A stretch of 64,000 nucleotides of DNA. Origin: Pleionea litopenaei. Lineage in GTDB: Bacteria; Pseudomonadota; Gammaproteobacteria; Enterobacterales; Kangiellaceae. Made by a program: the position numbers and the translations under genes. The notes beneath the pieces are model-generated. The model was not told the origin of the DNA. It searched no databases and worked only from the letters and a program-made list of their open reading frames with translations. Location: the NCBI RefSeq assembly GCF_031198435.1, contig NZ_CP133548.1, forward strand, positions 496,001 through 560,000, written 5' to 3'. Within the stretch, counting starts at the first letter, position 1. Each line of letters starts with the position of its first letter. Shown here piece after piece: positions 56,073 to 64,000 of this stretch.

Positions 56073-58400
56073 TTATTGACTCTCTAACCATGTGACTAAT
56101 TCATTAGCTTTAACTGGCCGGCTTAAGTGATAACCTTGAGCATGATTGCAGCCATACTTTTTAAGAAGGTCAAGCGACTCTTTGTTCTCAACCCCTTCAG
56201 CCACGACATTTAATCCTAATTTATGCCCTAAATTTATCGTGGAACTGACAATTTGTTTGTCTTGATGAGAGGTGTTGAGTTCTAGAATAAAGCTTTTATC
56301 AATTTTCAATTCATCGATGGGTAGTTGTTTTAGTTTTGCTAGCGAAGATTGTCCGATACCATAGTCATCTACGGAAATATAGGTGCCCATTTTTTTCAAC
56401 TGTTGTAACCGATGCACAATTAAGTCTTCATTCTGCATAATGTCTCGTTCCGTGAGCTCAATAGTGATTTGATTTGAGTCTACCTCGTAAGCACTTAGAC
56501 TACTCAGCAGGAAGTCGATGAACTGTGGATGAGAGAGGTCTTGAGCCGACACATTAATGGCTACTTTGAGTTGAATGTCGAGAGTTTTCCACTTTTGTAT
56601 TTGACTCAACGCTTCTTTGATCACCCATTGAGTAAGCGATATGATCAGACCTGACTGCTCAGCAAGAGAGACAAATAATTCTGGTGAAACAAAGTTACCC
56701 GAGCTATCTTGCCAACGAATGAGCGCCTCGACTTTATCTATTTCACCGGTGCTAAGATTGAGTTTCGGCTGATAAACCAAGAACAGGGAATTCCCGGGAT
56801 TCTGCAAAACTAATTTTAATTCCTCTATGATTTTTAGCCGAGCCAAGTAATTTTCTTCTTCGCCATTTTGGTAATATCGTACAGATAGTGACTCGGCTCG
56901 TGCAGCATCGATAGCAATATTTGCTCGTCTCAGCAGATCCTCAGCATTATTGCCATGTTCGGGAACCTTTAAAACACCGAGTCTTAAACGAGTATTAATC
57001 ATTAGGTTTCCAATTGAAAGTTCTTTGTCAAAGTACTGAATAAGCGTCGTTATAAAATTTTCAGTGAATACTTCTTCAGCAATGCCTTGTTCAATCGGTA
57101 TGCTCAAGAGAAACTCATCACCGCCCACACGGCCATAAATGGCGTCTTCAAAATGACAGTTTGAAGCACTTAAAAATACTGGTAACTCGAGCGCAAATGA
57201 CTGCAAAACTTTATCACCTATACTGGCTCCTAAAACGTCATTTATTCGCCTAAACCCACGGATGTTAATCGCGATAACAAGTCTTGGTTGATTTGAACGC
57301 AGTTTTACATCGAGCTCTTCAATAACGGTCTGTCGATTAAATAAGTCGGTTAACTTGTCGTGCCTTGCTTGATGTTTAATCTTATGCTCTCTTAGTGAAA
57401 TTTCGCTCCCCATTTTTTCAAAAGACTCATGCAGTGTTTTGACTTCTTGATTAACTTTATGATTTAAGGGTTGAATTTCATACTCACCTTTGGCAAAAAG
57501 TCTGGTAGAGCGCACTAAGTCATTGATTGGATTTACTAGGTTTTTTGATAACCAGCTACTCAGGATGATCGCGAGTACGACGATTGTTAATGAAAGAATG
57601 ACGATAAAGTAAACTAGTGTGTCGAACTCCTTATATATTTCCTGCATACTCGACGAAAGAATGATAGTGATGTTCTTGGCTTGATTTAGAGTTACCAGCC
57701 TGTTGATGTATTGAGGACGCTCAACGAATAATTCAGCGGCAATAAAATCGCTATTAAAGATTTGTGCATTAAGTTCTTGAAGGTTATCTGCTGAGCTAAA
57801 AATCCAATTGTTATCGATATCAGTAAAGCTAACATCGAGTGTTGTAAGCCGCTTTAACTCTGTTAAAAAGGTATTATTAATCGCAAAGCCGATGATGCAA
57901 TAGCCGACCGTGTGTGGCGCTTTTATCGGGAGCATTATAACTTCATACAATACACCTTCTAAGTAGATAAATTGAGCACTGCTTTGCTGATTAGTGTTTC
58001 CTTGAAAGGCATCTCCCAGCATTTTTGCGTCAATTTTTGAACCCAGATTGTTGGATACCAGTTCTCCGTTGGTATTCATTAGTATCATAAGATCGGCTTC
58101 AATGCGTGCTGCGTGATTGTCCAAAACACTTTGAATAGTTTCAACATCTTGTGTTGCTATTGCTTGTTTAAACCCAAAGTCAGCGGTTAAAACTTTCGCC
58201 GAGGTGGTTAGTACCTGTTCTTTTGCACTCAAATATTCAATTAATACACTTTCAGCGCTTTGCATTTGTTTGCTTATTTGATGGAAGTTGTACTGAGATG
58301 AGCTCCACCAAAAGATGAAAAGCAGGCATACACTTGTGATGACTACTGAAGCGGTACTTAAAATGGCTATCTGGTTTTTGAGGCTTTTGATTTTAATCAT
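56073..58400 (-). CDS. GGDEF-EAL signalling protein with periplasmic sensor; degenerate GGDEF
   Basis: 775-aa membrane protein: two helices at about 10-32 and 262-285 flank a periplasmic sensor of about 225 residues; a HAMP-like linker, GGDEF and EAL domains follow. GGDEF (GRVGGDEF near 425) keeps its signature, but the metal-binding Asp in the DIDxF segment is replaced (AINIRGFRRIND), so cyclase activity is doubtful. The EAL domain keeps EALIRW (about 556), ELTE, DDYGIG, KIDKSF and AEGVE, so it is probably an active c-di-GMP phosphodiesterase. Its start overlaps the cupredoxin-like gene by four bases. Confidence 0.92.
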   Translation of the reverse strand: MIKIKSLKNQIAILSTASVVITSVCLLFIFWWSSSQYNFHQISKQMQSAESVLIEYLSAKEQVLTTSAKVLTADFGFKQAIATQDVETIQSVLDNHAARIEADLMILMNTNGELVSNNLGSKIDAKMLGDAFQGNTNQQSSAQFIYLEGVLYEVIMLPIKAPHTVGYCIIGFAINNTFLTELKRLTTLDVSFTDIDNNWIFSSADNLQELNAQIFNSDFIAAELFVERPQYINRLVTLNQAKNITIILSSSMQEIYKEFDTLVYFIVILSLTIVVLAIILSSWLSKNLVNPINDLVRSTRLFAKGEYEIQPLNHKVNQEVKTLHESFEKMGSEISLREHKIKHQARHDKLTDLFNRQTVIEELDVKLRSNQPRLVIAINIRGFRRINDVLGASIGDKVLQSFALELPVFLSASNCHFEDAIYGRVGGDEFLLSIPIEQGIAEEVFTENFITTLIQYFDKELSIGNLMINTRLRLGVLKVPEHGNNAEDLLRRANIAIDAARAESLSVRYYQNGEEENYLARLKIIEELKLVLQNPGNSLFLVYQPKLNLSTGEIDKVEALIRWQDSSGNFVSPELFVSLAEQSGLIISLTQWVIKEALSQIQKWKTLDIQLKVAINVSAQDLSHPQFIDFLLSSLSAYEVDSNQITIELTERDIMQNEDLIVHRLQQLKKMGTYISVDDYGIGQSSLAKLKQLPIDELKIDKSFILELNTSHQDKQIVSSTINLGHKLGLNVVAEGVENKESLDLLKKYGCNHAQGYHLSRPVKANELVTWLESQ

Positions 58401-59041
58401 TTATTAAACAGTTGCTCAAAAGTGTTTCTTGGAGAGGGCGGATTGGTACTAATGGTCACTCGATATTGGTTATCAATGACTTCCTGAATATTCATACTTC
58501 TTAAATTCTCAACACCGAGCTTTTGCTGAGGGTGCCAAATTAGAATTTGTCCATCTTTAACAACTTCTCTTGGGAGCGAAAGTTCAACTTTCCCAAGGTC
58601 GTTGCTGATGCTAAAAACTCGATTCGAAGCAATATAGATATAACCAACCATTGAGTCATGTATATTACATCCTAGTACCACTACACCCGATTTATCGAAG
58701 GTTAGAGGTGCTTTTGGTTTACCCGCATAGAGTTTCAACTCAAAAGGTTTGGTTTTAGAAAATGAGTAGACATGATGTCGAATATTGTCACTGTTTGGAA
58801 AGGAAACGTTGGAAAATTGAGGAATAGCAAGCACTTGAGGCACAAACTGCTTATCGACTTGATCAACGATATAGAGCTCTTTATTCGGTGATTCTGTAAC
58901 ACGAAGTAGCGGATGACTGATTTCTATGACCGCATTCGCAAGCGGTTGACCCTGTTCATCTAAAACGGTGATTTCTTGAGCGTTTGCACAAATTAGTGGG
59001 ATTGAAAGCAACACCGCAATGATTATTTTTGTATATATCAT
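58397..59041 (-). CDS. Cupredoxin-like exported protein (annotated elsewhere as methylamine utilization protein)
   Basis: 214-aa exported protein from ATG at 59041; signal peptide ends ANA|QE. A plastocyanin-type domain (about 55-130) has His in NIRHHVYSF and the C-x2-H-x2-M copper motif in GCNIHDSM, typical type-1 copper ligands. Despite the family nickname, there is no methylamine dehydrogenase nearby. It shares four bases with the start of the GGDEF-EAL gene, so the two are translationally coupled. A longer frame to 59086 adds 15 non-signal residues. Confidence 0.78.
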   Translation of the reverse strand: MIYTKIIIAVLLSIPLICANAQEITVLDEQGQPLANAVIEISHPLLRVTESPNKELYIVDQVDKQFVPQVLAIPQFSNVSFPNSDNIRHHVYSFSKTKPFELKLYAGKPKAPLTFDKSGVVVLGCNIHDSMVGYIYIASNRVFSISNDLGKVELSLPREVVKDGQILIWHPQQKLGVENLRSMNIQEVIDNQYRVTISTNPPSPRNTFEQLFNK

Positions 59042-59144
59042 AGTATGAGTAGGGGGATTCTTTTGACAATTTATAGAGTATGGCAATAGAAGTGCGATAT
59101 TGCAAAGTTGTTAATAATATCAATAATTTACTTATATATTTTTT

Positions 59145-59170
59145 CGTTTCAATCGTTTCAATCGCTTCAG
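59145..59170. repeat. Tandem repeat, 9-bp unit, about three copies
   Basis: CGTTTCAAT twice at 59145-59153 and 59154-59162, then a decayed third copy CGCTTCAG to 59170, in the gap before the small membrane protein gene. Confidence 0.5.
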
Positions 59171-59293
59171 CAGGTTGCTCTTAGCCTAAAGACCGGCATT
59201 TGACCGTGTTCAGTAGTCGGTGGAAATCGTGGCTCATTAGTATAGTTACTATAAATCATATTTTTAATAGCCTTTACAGCTAAATCATAGTTA

Positions 59294-59587
59294 ATGGATA
59301 ATAGCTTTCATCAAACATACTATGAAAATGAAGTTATGAAAATATCAAGATTAAAGCTGATGTCTTTGGTAGGCATGCTCGGATCGATACTGATTCTAAT
59401 GAGTAGCTATGAGGCCACCCAGTCATCGCCGACTTTAAAAGTGGTTGTTTTCATTATCGCCGCGGTTTTATTTTTAGTGTCGTCTCGTGGTCTTAGAAAG
59501 TCAGAAATGTTAGGTGATAGTGCTGGAAAGGATAATAGCGTCTCAGAGCAAGATGAAAAGACAGATGAGAAACTAAATGAGAAATAA
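59294..59587 (+). CDS. Uncharacterised 97-aa two-helix membrane protein
   Basis: Two hydrophobic helices (about 23-39 and 49-65), followed by a charged Asp/Glu/Lys tail. A Met at residue 15 (59336) is an equally possible start. It starts eight bases before the HD hydrolase gene and is probably cotranscribed with it. No family recognised. Confidence 0.55.
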   Translation: MDNSFHQTYYENEVMKISRLKLMSLVGMLGSILILMSSYEATQSSPTLKVVVFIIAAVLFLVSSRGLRKSEMLGDSAGKDNSVSEQDEKTDEKLNEK

Positions 59588-59595
59588 AATATCGT

Positions 59596-60246
59596 GTGAA
59601 TAATTTGGACGTTAAAAGCACACAACTAAGCGATGGTTTGAGTAAACGCTGGCAATTACTTTGGCCAGCACTGACGGCTGACGTTATCTCTTCGACCTTC
59701 TGTTTAATCGAGAGCCATTATCGAGAGAAACATCGTGCTTATCATACTTTAGAGCACATTCAAGCGTGCTTATCACATTTAGATTGCCAAGACGTTAATC
59801 CCGATAAACGACGAGAGCTAGAATTAGCCATTTGGTTTCATGATGTGATTTACTCTCCTTATAAGAGTAACAATGAAGCGCTTAGTGCAGAGTTAGCCGT
59901 GGCAACTTTATCAAGACTTAGTGAAAAGAAAGAAACCATTAGTCGTGTTTCAGATCTAATTTTGTTGACTAAGCATCCTTCAATCCCTGAAACCGCTCAA
60001 GAACAACTGATGTTGGATATAGACTTGAGTATTTTAGGCTCCGATCCGCAGCTTTACAGTCAATATGAAGACTGGATTAGACAGGAGTATCAATGGGTGC
60101 CTGGTGTCGTTTATCGAAAAGGGCGTATCAAACTTCTCGAGCAGTTCATATCACAACCAACAATTTACTATACCGAATACTTTCGTAGAGATTTTGAAAA
60201 TCAAGCGAGACAAAATTTAAGTTGGGTGATTGCGAAGCTTTCTTGA
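59596..60246 (+). CDS. HD-domain metal-dependent phosphohydrolase
   Basis: 216-aa protein, GTG start at 59596. The HD superfamily ligands are visible: YHTLEHIQACL with its His, and AIWFHDVIYSPYKSNNEALSAELA (His-Asp and the following Asn-Glu). Resembles YpgQ-like predicted HD hydrolases acting on nucleotides or nucleic acids. Substrate unknown. Confidence 0.86.
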   Translation: MNNLDVKSTQLSDGLSKRWQLLWPALTADVISSTFCLIESHYREKHRAYHTLEHIQACLSHLDCQDVNPDKRRELELAIWFHDVIYSPYKSNNEALSAELAVATLSRLSEKKETISRVSDLILLTKHPSIPETAQEQLMLDIDLSILGSDPQLYSQYEDWIRQEYQWVPGVVYRKGRIKLLEQFISQPTIYYTEYFRRDFENQARQNLSWVIAKLS

Positions 60247-60436
60247 GTGCCGTGCGAGCGCTTTACCTTGTATTGCTAGACTAATGCTTGCATTTACAGG
60301 TTTGAACACTTTAGACAATGTCTCATTTTCGAACATTGTTTCATCCGCTCTTCGTTGTTAGCTTTTATTTTTTATCAAATACCCAACTGTAGTAAACTAC
60401 GCGAACTTTTCGTATCAAAATCCATAGGATTTCGCC

Positions 60437-60850
60437 GTGTATTTAGGAAGCTGTTTGTGTGGCATGGTCAAGGTAAAAGTTCATGGACCCATATTAGATA
60501 TCATACATTGTCATTGTTCCCTTTGTCGTAAGTCGACAGGAAGCGCGTTCGCTACTAATGGATTTGTAGCAACTGATGATTTTGAAGTCTACGAAGGTTT
60601 TAATGTAATCAAATCTTTTGAATTTAAGCCAGGCAGAGAACGTCACTTTTGCTCAAATTGCGCGTCACCGATTTTTAGTTCGAACGCAGACGATAAAGGC
60701 CGTATTAGGCTGAGGTTGGGCCTTTTAGATGATGATATTGTCGAGCGTCCGATGTCCCATAACTTTGTTTCGTCAAAAGCCAATTGGGATTCATTAAATA
60801 TGAAGCTTCCTGAGTACGAGAGCTTCGAACCATCTCGAGTGAAAAATTAG
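60437..60850 (+). CDS. GFA family (CENP-V-type) zinc protein
   Basis: 137-aa protein of the glutathione-dependent formaldehyde-activating fold, with zinc-binding Cys groups CLCG, CHCSLCR and CSNCASP. GTG start at 60437 with AGGA 7 bases upstream. Members bind zinc; many have no proven enzymatic role. Confidence 0.9.
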   Translation: MYLGSCLCGMVKVKVHGPILDIIHCHCSLCRKSTGSAFATNGFVATDDFEVYEGFNVIKSFEFKPGRERHFCSNCASPIFSSNADDKGRIRLRLGLLDDDIVERPMSHNFVSSKANWDSLNMKLPEYESFEPSRVKN

Positions 60851-60891
60851 AAGGCTAGTTTAAGATATTTATGGTAAAGGAAGAAGTCGTT

Positions 60892-61248
60892 ATGAACGAG
60901 ATTACTTGGGATGATTTTGCTCGAGTCGAGTTAAAAGTGGGTACAATTGTTAAAGCAGAGCACTTTCCAGAAGCGAGGAAACCCGCTTATAAATTGACGA
61001 TAGACTTTGGTCCAAATATTGGAATTAGGCGATCGAGTGCTCAAATCACCGATCTTTACTCCATTGAAGACCTAGTCGGCAAACAAGTTATTGCGGTCCT
61101 TAATTTTCCTGAAAAACAAATAGGTCCTTTTATGTCGCAATGCTTAGTGACTGGGTTTCACCGTGAGGATGGTTCAGTCGTTTTGGCGGTCCCAGATCCT
61201 GCTGTCGAACAGTCTGAAAAGATCCTAAATGGAGCAATGCTGTCTTAA
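60892..61248 (+). CDS. tRNA-binding domain protein, CsaA-like
   Basis: 118-aa OB-fold protein of the CsaA/EMAP-II tRNA-binding type: DFARVELKVGTIVKAE, ARKPAYKLTIDFG and QCLVTGF are diagnostic. ATG at 60892 has AAGGAAG upstream and is preferred over 60871. Known members act as chaperone or tRNA-binding factors in secretion. Confidence 0.9.
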   Translation: MNEITWDDFARVELKVGTIVKAEHFPEARKPAYKLTIDFGPNIGIRRSSAQITDLYSIEDLVGKQVIAVLNFPEKQIGPFMSQCLVTGFHREDGSVVLAVPDPAVEQSEKILNGAMLS

Positions 61249-61420
61249 AGTCTCAAGCGGTTATTCAATAATCGGGGTATTTAGACGAACTTTCTATGTG
61301 GTTTTAACGTCGAATACTGAGCATAGCCAGTAAAATCCTTAAAATAGGCTAAAAAACATACAGTAACCGATGTTTTAAAGAGTAGGCATAGTTATTACGC
61401 CTAAATATCGTTAAAATCAT

Positions 61421-62218
61421 GTGAACGTCAAAGATAAGAAATTAGAAATGAACAACAGAGATAATAACCGTACCGAGCCAAATGCAAACAGCAATGAGCC
61501 GCTTCCAGAGATAATCCCTGAACGTGATGATTTTGTTAGGGCTGCTGCAAGTCGAAAGCCGAAGCATTCTCAAACAGAAACGACGCCGCAGGGCGGTTCG
61601 AAAGGCGGTTGGGTTACCGCGTTATTGCTCGCTTTGATTGCCATAGGCGGTAATGGTTGGTTGTACACTCAGTTTGATCGCCAAAGTCAAAACCTGTTGG
61701 CGGCGCAAGAGCGTATAGCGGATCTTGAACAACGCTTATCTGCGACGGGTGAAGAAATGGACCAGTCAGCAGTAGCTTTGCAAGTGAAAGTTAAAGAACT
61801 AGCGTCAAAAACTGACGAATTGTGGACTCAAATGGATAAACTGTGGGCATCTGCGTGGCGACGTAACCAAGCGGAGATAAAAGAACTTAGCGACACACTT
61901 ACCGCGCAGAAAAACGCTTTAAACCAGTCCATAAATTCAGTTAAAGCGTCTGCAACAACGGCTCTTTCGAGCGTAGAGACCTCTGCTACTCAAATCGATA
62001 TATTGAAAGAACAGATCGAACTTCAGCAAAAGTCAGTAAACTCGCTTAAACAAGAATTAGCAGGAGTAAAGTCGGCGCAAGTTAGCAACCAAAGTATTGA
62101 GCAGTTAAAGCAGAACTTACAATCATTACAGTCGACCAACCAGAAGTTGCAAGATCGATTGACCACTCTCGAAAAATGGCGCTATACCGTTCAGTCGCAA
62201 AGTTCAAATACGCCCTAG
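61421..62218 (+). CDS. Uncharacterised coiled-coil membrane protein
   Basis: 265-aa protein: a charged, Asn/Pro-rich cytoplasmic N-terminus (about 1-60), one membrane helix (about 63-83) and a long coiled coil with heptad spacing to the end. GTG at 61421 or ATG at 61448 could start it. No family recognised with confidence; the layout suits a cell-envelope scaffold. A terminator follows 60 bp later. Confidence 0.7.
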   Translation: MNVKDKKLEMNNRDNNRTEPNANSNEPLPEIIPERDDFVRAAASRKPKHSQTETTPQGGSKGGWVTALLLALIAIGGNGWLYTQFDRQSQNLLAAQERIADLEQRLSATGEEMDQSAVALQVKVKELASKTDELWTQMDKLWASAWRRNQAEIKELSDTLTAQKNALNQSINSVKASATTALSSVETSATQIDILKEQIELQQKSVNSLKQELAGVKSAQVSNQSIEQLKQNLQSLQSTNQKLQDRLTTLEKWRYTVQSQSSNTP

Positions 62219-62277
62219 AGTACTATTGCTCCTCGCAAAGATTTATCATCGCCATGTCTATTAGTAATTCTATTAAT

Positions 62278-62308
62278 AAAAAAGCCCTAGTCTAACTAGG
62301 GCTTTTTA
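62278..62308. terminator. Bidirectional terminator between the coiled-coil gene and the dehydrogenase gene
   Basis: A-rich stem AAAAAGCCCTAG / CTAGGGCTTTTT around TCTAA, with A and T tracts on each side, placed between convergent genes. Confidence 0.88.
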
Positions 62309-62338
62309 CTATTTAAGTTTTTTATTGTTATAGAAAGA

Positions 62339-63385
62339 TCACCCAGAGAAATTTTGCATATCAATGACCAATCGATGTGACACTTCACCATTCGCCAGAC
62401 GTTTAAATGCATCGTTAATATCTTGCATCTTAATTAATTCACATTCAGGGTGGATGTCGTGTTTTGCGCAAAAGTCGAGCACTTCTTGAGTTTGAGGTAT
62501 TCCACCGATTAGTGAACCGACTATGCCTCGTCGACCCATAATCATGGGTGCAATGTTGGGTTCTTCTACCGGTCCTATTTGGCCGACCATTACCATCATT
62601 CCCTTAACGTCTAGTAAAGGTAAGTAGGGGTTCAAGTCATGTTTAACCGGAACGGTATTAATGATTAAATCAAGACTACCGCTTGCCGCTTGCATCGCAT
62701 CTTGGTCACTACTGAGTAATGTTTGTTGGGCGCCGAGCGTCTTAGCTTGATCAATCTTCGAAGCTGAATGGGTAATCACTGTGACTGTCGCTCCTAGAGC
62801 TTTAGCTAATTTGACGGCCATATGACCCAAGCCGCCTAGGCCGACTACGCCAACACGTGATCCTTTGGTTACATTAAACTCTTTCAGAGGGGAGTATGTT
62901 GTAATGCCGGCACAGAGTATGGGAGCTGCCCGAGTAATATCCAAAGCATCAGGAACGCGCAAGACAAACTCTTCACGAACAACGATATGTTTCGCATAGC
63001 CACCATAAGTCAATTCGCCGGTGTGTCTATCTTTTCCATTGTAAGTGGGCGTCATGCCTTTACGGCAAAATTGCTCCTCACCTGCGTCACATTGGTCGCA
63101 AGATTGACAACTATCGACCATACAACCAACGGCGACTGAATCACCCACGGCATAATTTTTGACTTGACTACCAACTTCGATAACTCTACCGACAATCTCA
63201 TGACCCGGCACCATTGGATAAAGACTGCCACCCCAGTCGTCATGAACCTGATGAAGGTCAGAGTGGCAAATACCGGAGTACAATATTTCGATTGCCACAT
63301 CGTTTTCACGCAATGCCCGATGTTCAAAATGAAATGGCTCAAGATTGGATTGAGCATTATGAGCTGCATAACCGATAGTTTTCAT
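62339..63385 (-). CDS. Zinc-dependent alcohol dehydrogenase, CAD/YahK type
   Basis: 348-aa medium-chain dehydrogenase. Catalytic zinc ligands are in CHSDLH and GHEIVG; the structural zinc site is the CQSCDQCDAGEEQFC cluster; the nucleotide motif is VGLGGLGHMAVKLA near 185. The class uses NADP(H) to reduce aldehydes, including cinnamyl-type and short aliphatic ones. It is alone on the minus strand. Confidence 0.93.
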   Translation of the reverse strand: MKTIGYAAHNAQSNLEPFHFEHRALRENDVAIEILYSGICHSDLHQVHDDWGGSLYPMVPGHEIVGRVIEVGSQVKNYAVGDSVAVGCMVDSCQSCDQCDAGEEQFCRKGMTPTYNGKDRHTGELTYGGYAKHIVVREEFVLRVPDALDITRAAPILCAGITTYSPLKEFNVTKGSRVGVVGLGGLGHMAVKLAKALGATVTVITHSASKIDQAKTLGAQQTLLSSDQDAMQAASGSLDLIINTVPVKHDLNPYLPLLDVKGMMVMVGQIGPVEEPNIAPMIMGRRGIVGSLIGGIPQTQEVLDFCAKHDIHPECELIKMQDINDAFKRLANGEVSHRLVIDMQNFSG

Positions 63386-63558
63386 GGATTTAAGTCCTAA
63401 GTTTCTTTTGAAATCAAGTACCTAACCTTAGCACTGATAAGAGTAAAAACCTAGGGCGTTAAAGGTCTAAAAAGTGCACCGAATCTCTTTAGGCTAGCTA
63501 ATGGTTCGACGATAGGTTGACAGAATATGACTAACCAATACTCATATTAAAACCTTGT

Positions 63559-63730
63559 CCATTTAGAATAATATCCATTTAAAAGAATAACCATTTAAAA
63601 CCATAACCATTTAAAACCTAATTAATTTAAAACCTTACTGTTTTAAAAAAGTACTATTTTAAAAAAGCTACTATTTTACAGGATGTCCATTTAAACCACC
63701 CGTTTAAACCAATGCTTATTTAAAGCAAGC
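63559..63730. repeat. Degenerate tandem repeat, 16-bp unit, nine copies, in a 600-bp gene-free end
   Basis: Nine units of exactly 16 bp, consensus CCATTTAAAACCATAA, begin every 16 bases from 63559 to 63702, with steady drift (for example TGTTTTAAAAAAGTAC in unit six). Two 14-bp units with TTTAAA follow to 63730. The rest of 63386-64000 is AT-rich with no credible gene that I can see. Confidence 0.85.
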
Positions 63731-64000
63731 GCATATTAGGCAATTTCAATTCCGTTTCTATATTTTTATGCGGGTATATTTTTTTTGAGAAAGCGTAAGA
63801 AATATTTAGAGAAAGTATCGGTGATAAAGCGTAAGCGTTTTCTGATTGTCTAATATTTAATCTCGTAAAAATCAAACTGCAATATATTTATTGGCTAGCA
63901 GTGTTGCGAGGTAAAAATAATACTTAATGAGATATTGTATTCACCAGGAATCATATCTATTTCATATTGATATACCGCATTAGGAGATTAACTATAGCTT

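Noticed and set aside
63386-64000. Possible gene start at the window end
   Set aside because: AT-rich sequence with no credible open frame or ribosome binding site found; only the repeat array is supported.

Overview
The window reads as a chromosomal segment of a marine-type gammaproteobacterium. This rests on gene content: smc-zipA-ligA next to cysZ, hrpA, rnd with ycgL-ycgM-ycgN, nudC, slyX, yqcC, nhaC, proB, an electron-transfer flavoprotein, fadD, and several proteobacterial DUF families (DUF2889, DUF2288, DUF3016, DUF4404, DUF3034). The sequence is AT-leaning. There is no rRNA, CRISPR array, prophage or insertion sequence; the only RNA gene recognised is tRNA-Asp(GUC). I cannot name the genus.

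Layout. 1-6.2 kb: end of etfA, an SDR enzyme, slyX, a secreted M28 peptidase, a crotonase, a 46-aa basic microprotein and a DASS anion transporter. 6.4-13 kb: an orphan ParA with its own dyad, DUF2889, yqcC, a three-gene unit (thioredoxin-like, ATP-grasp, PP-loop ATPase), nudC and a YeiH-type transporter. 13-19.6 kb: a GntR/ABC operon ending in a 54-aa peptide, a GDSL lipoprotein, DUF2288, a TPR histidine-kinase-like protein that has lost its phospho-acceptor His, DUF3016 and DUF4404. 20-27.6 kb: a divergent glutamate 5-kinase, two Na+-coupled transporters, an MBL hydrolase, a ComFB-like protein, an alpha/beta hydrolase and a tandem receiver protein. 27.8-35.2 kb: fadD-rnd-ycgL-FAH-ycgN, a von Willebrand A membrane protein with an acidic partner, tRNA-Asp. 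35.9-50.1 kb: a lipase-like protein, hrpA, cysZ, smc-zipA-ligA (smc carries an apparent single-base frameshift), threonine aldolase. 50-59 kb: a secreted pyroglutamyl-peptidase-like protein with Ser in place of the catalytic Cys, an LpxR-like outer-membrane protein, a multidomain secreted PHB-depolymerase-type esterase, and a compact operon of a cupredoxin-like protein, a GGDEF-EAL protein, DUF3034 and an exported truncated haemoglobin. 59-64 kb: HD hydrolase, GFA protein, CsaA-like protein, a coiled-coil membrane protein, a zinc alcohol dehydrogenase, and a gene-free end with a repeat array.

Two themes stand out. First, several intergenic regions contain short degenerate tandem repeats with periods of 13-19 bp whose unit differs at every locus, up to nine 16-bp units near 63.6 kb. 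Second, several signalling or enzymatic proteins have lost a canonical catalytic residue but kept the fold: the TPR kinase, the first receiver of the tandem receiver protein, the GGDEF domain, and the C15-like peptidase. The best candidates for undescribed biology are the thioredoxin/ATP-grasp/PP-loop operon, the cupredoxin/c-di-GMP/DUF3034/globin operon, and the Ser-for-Cys secreted peptidase-like protein.
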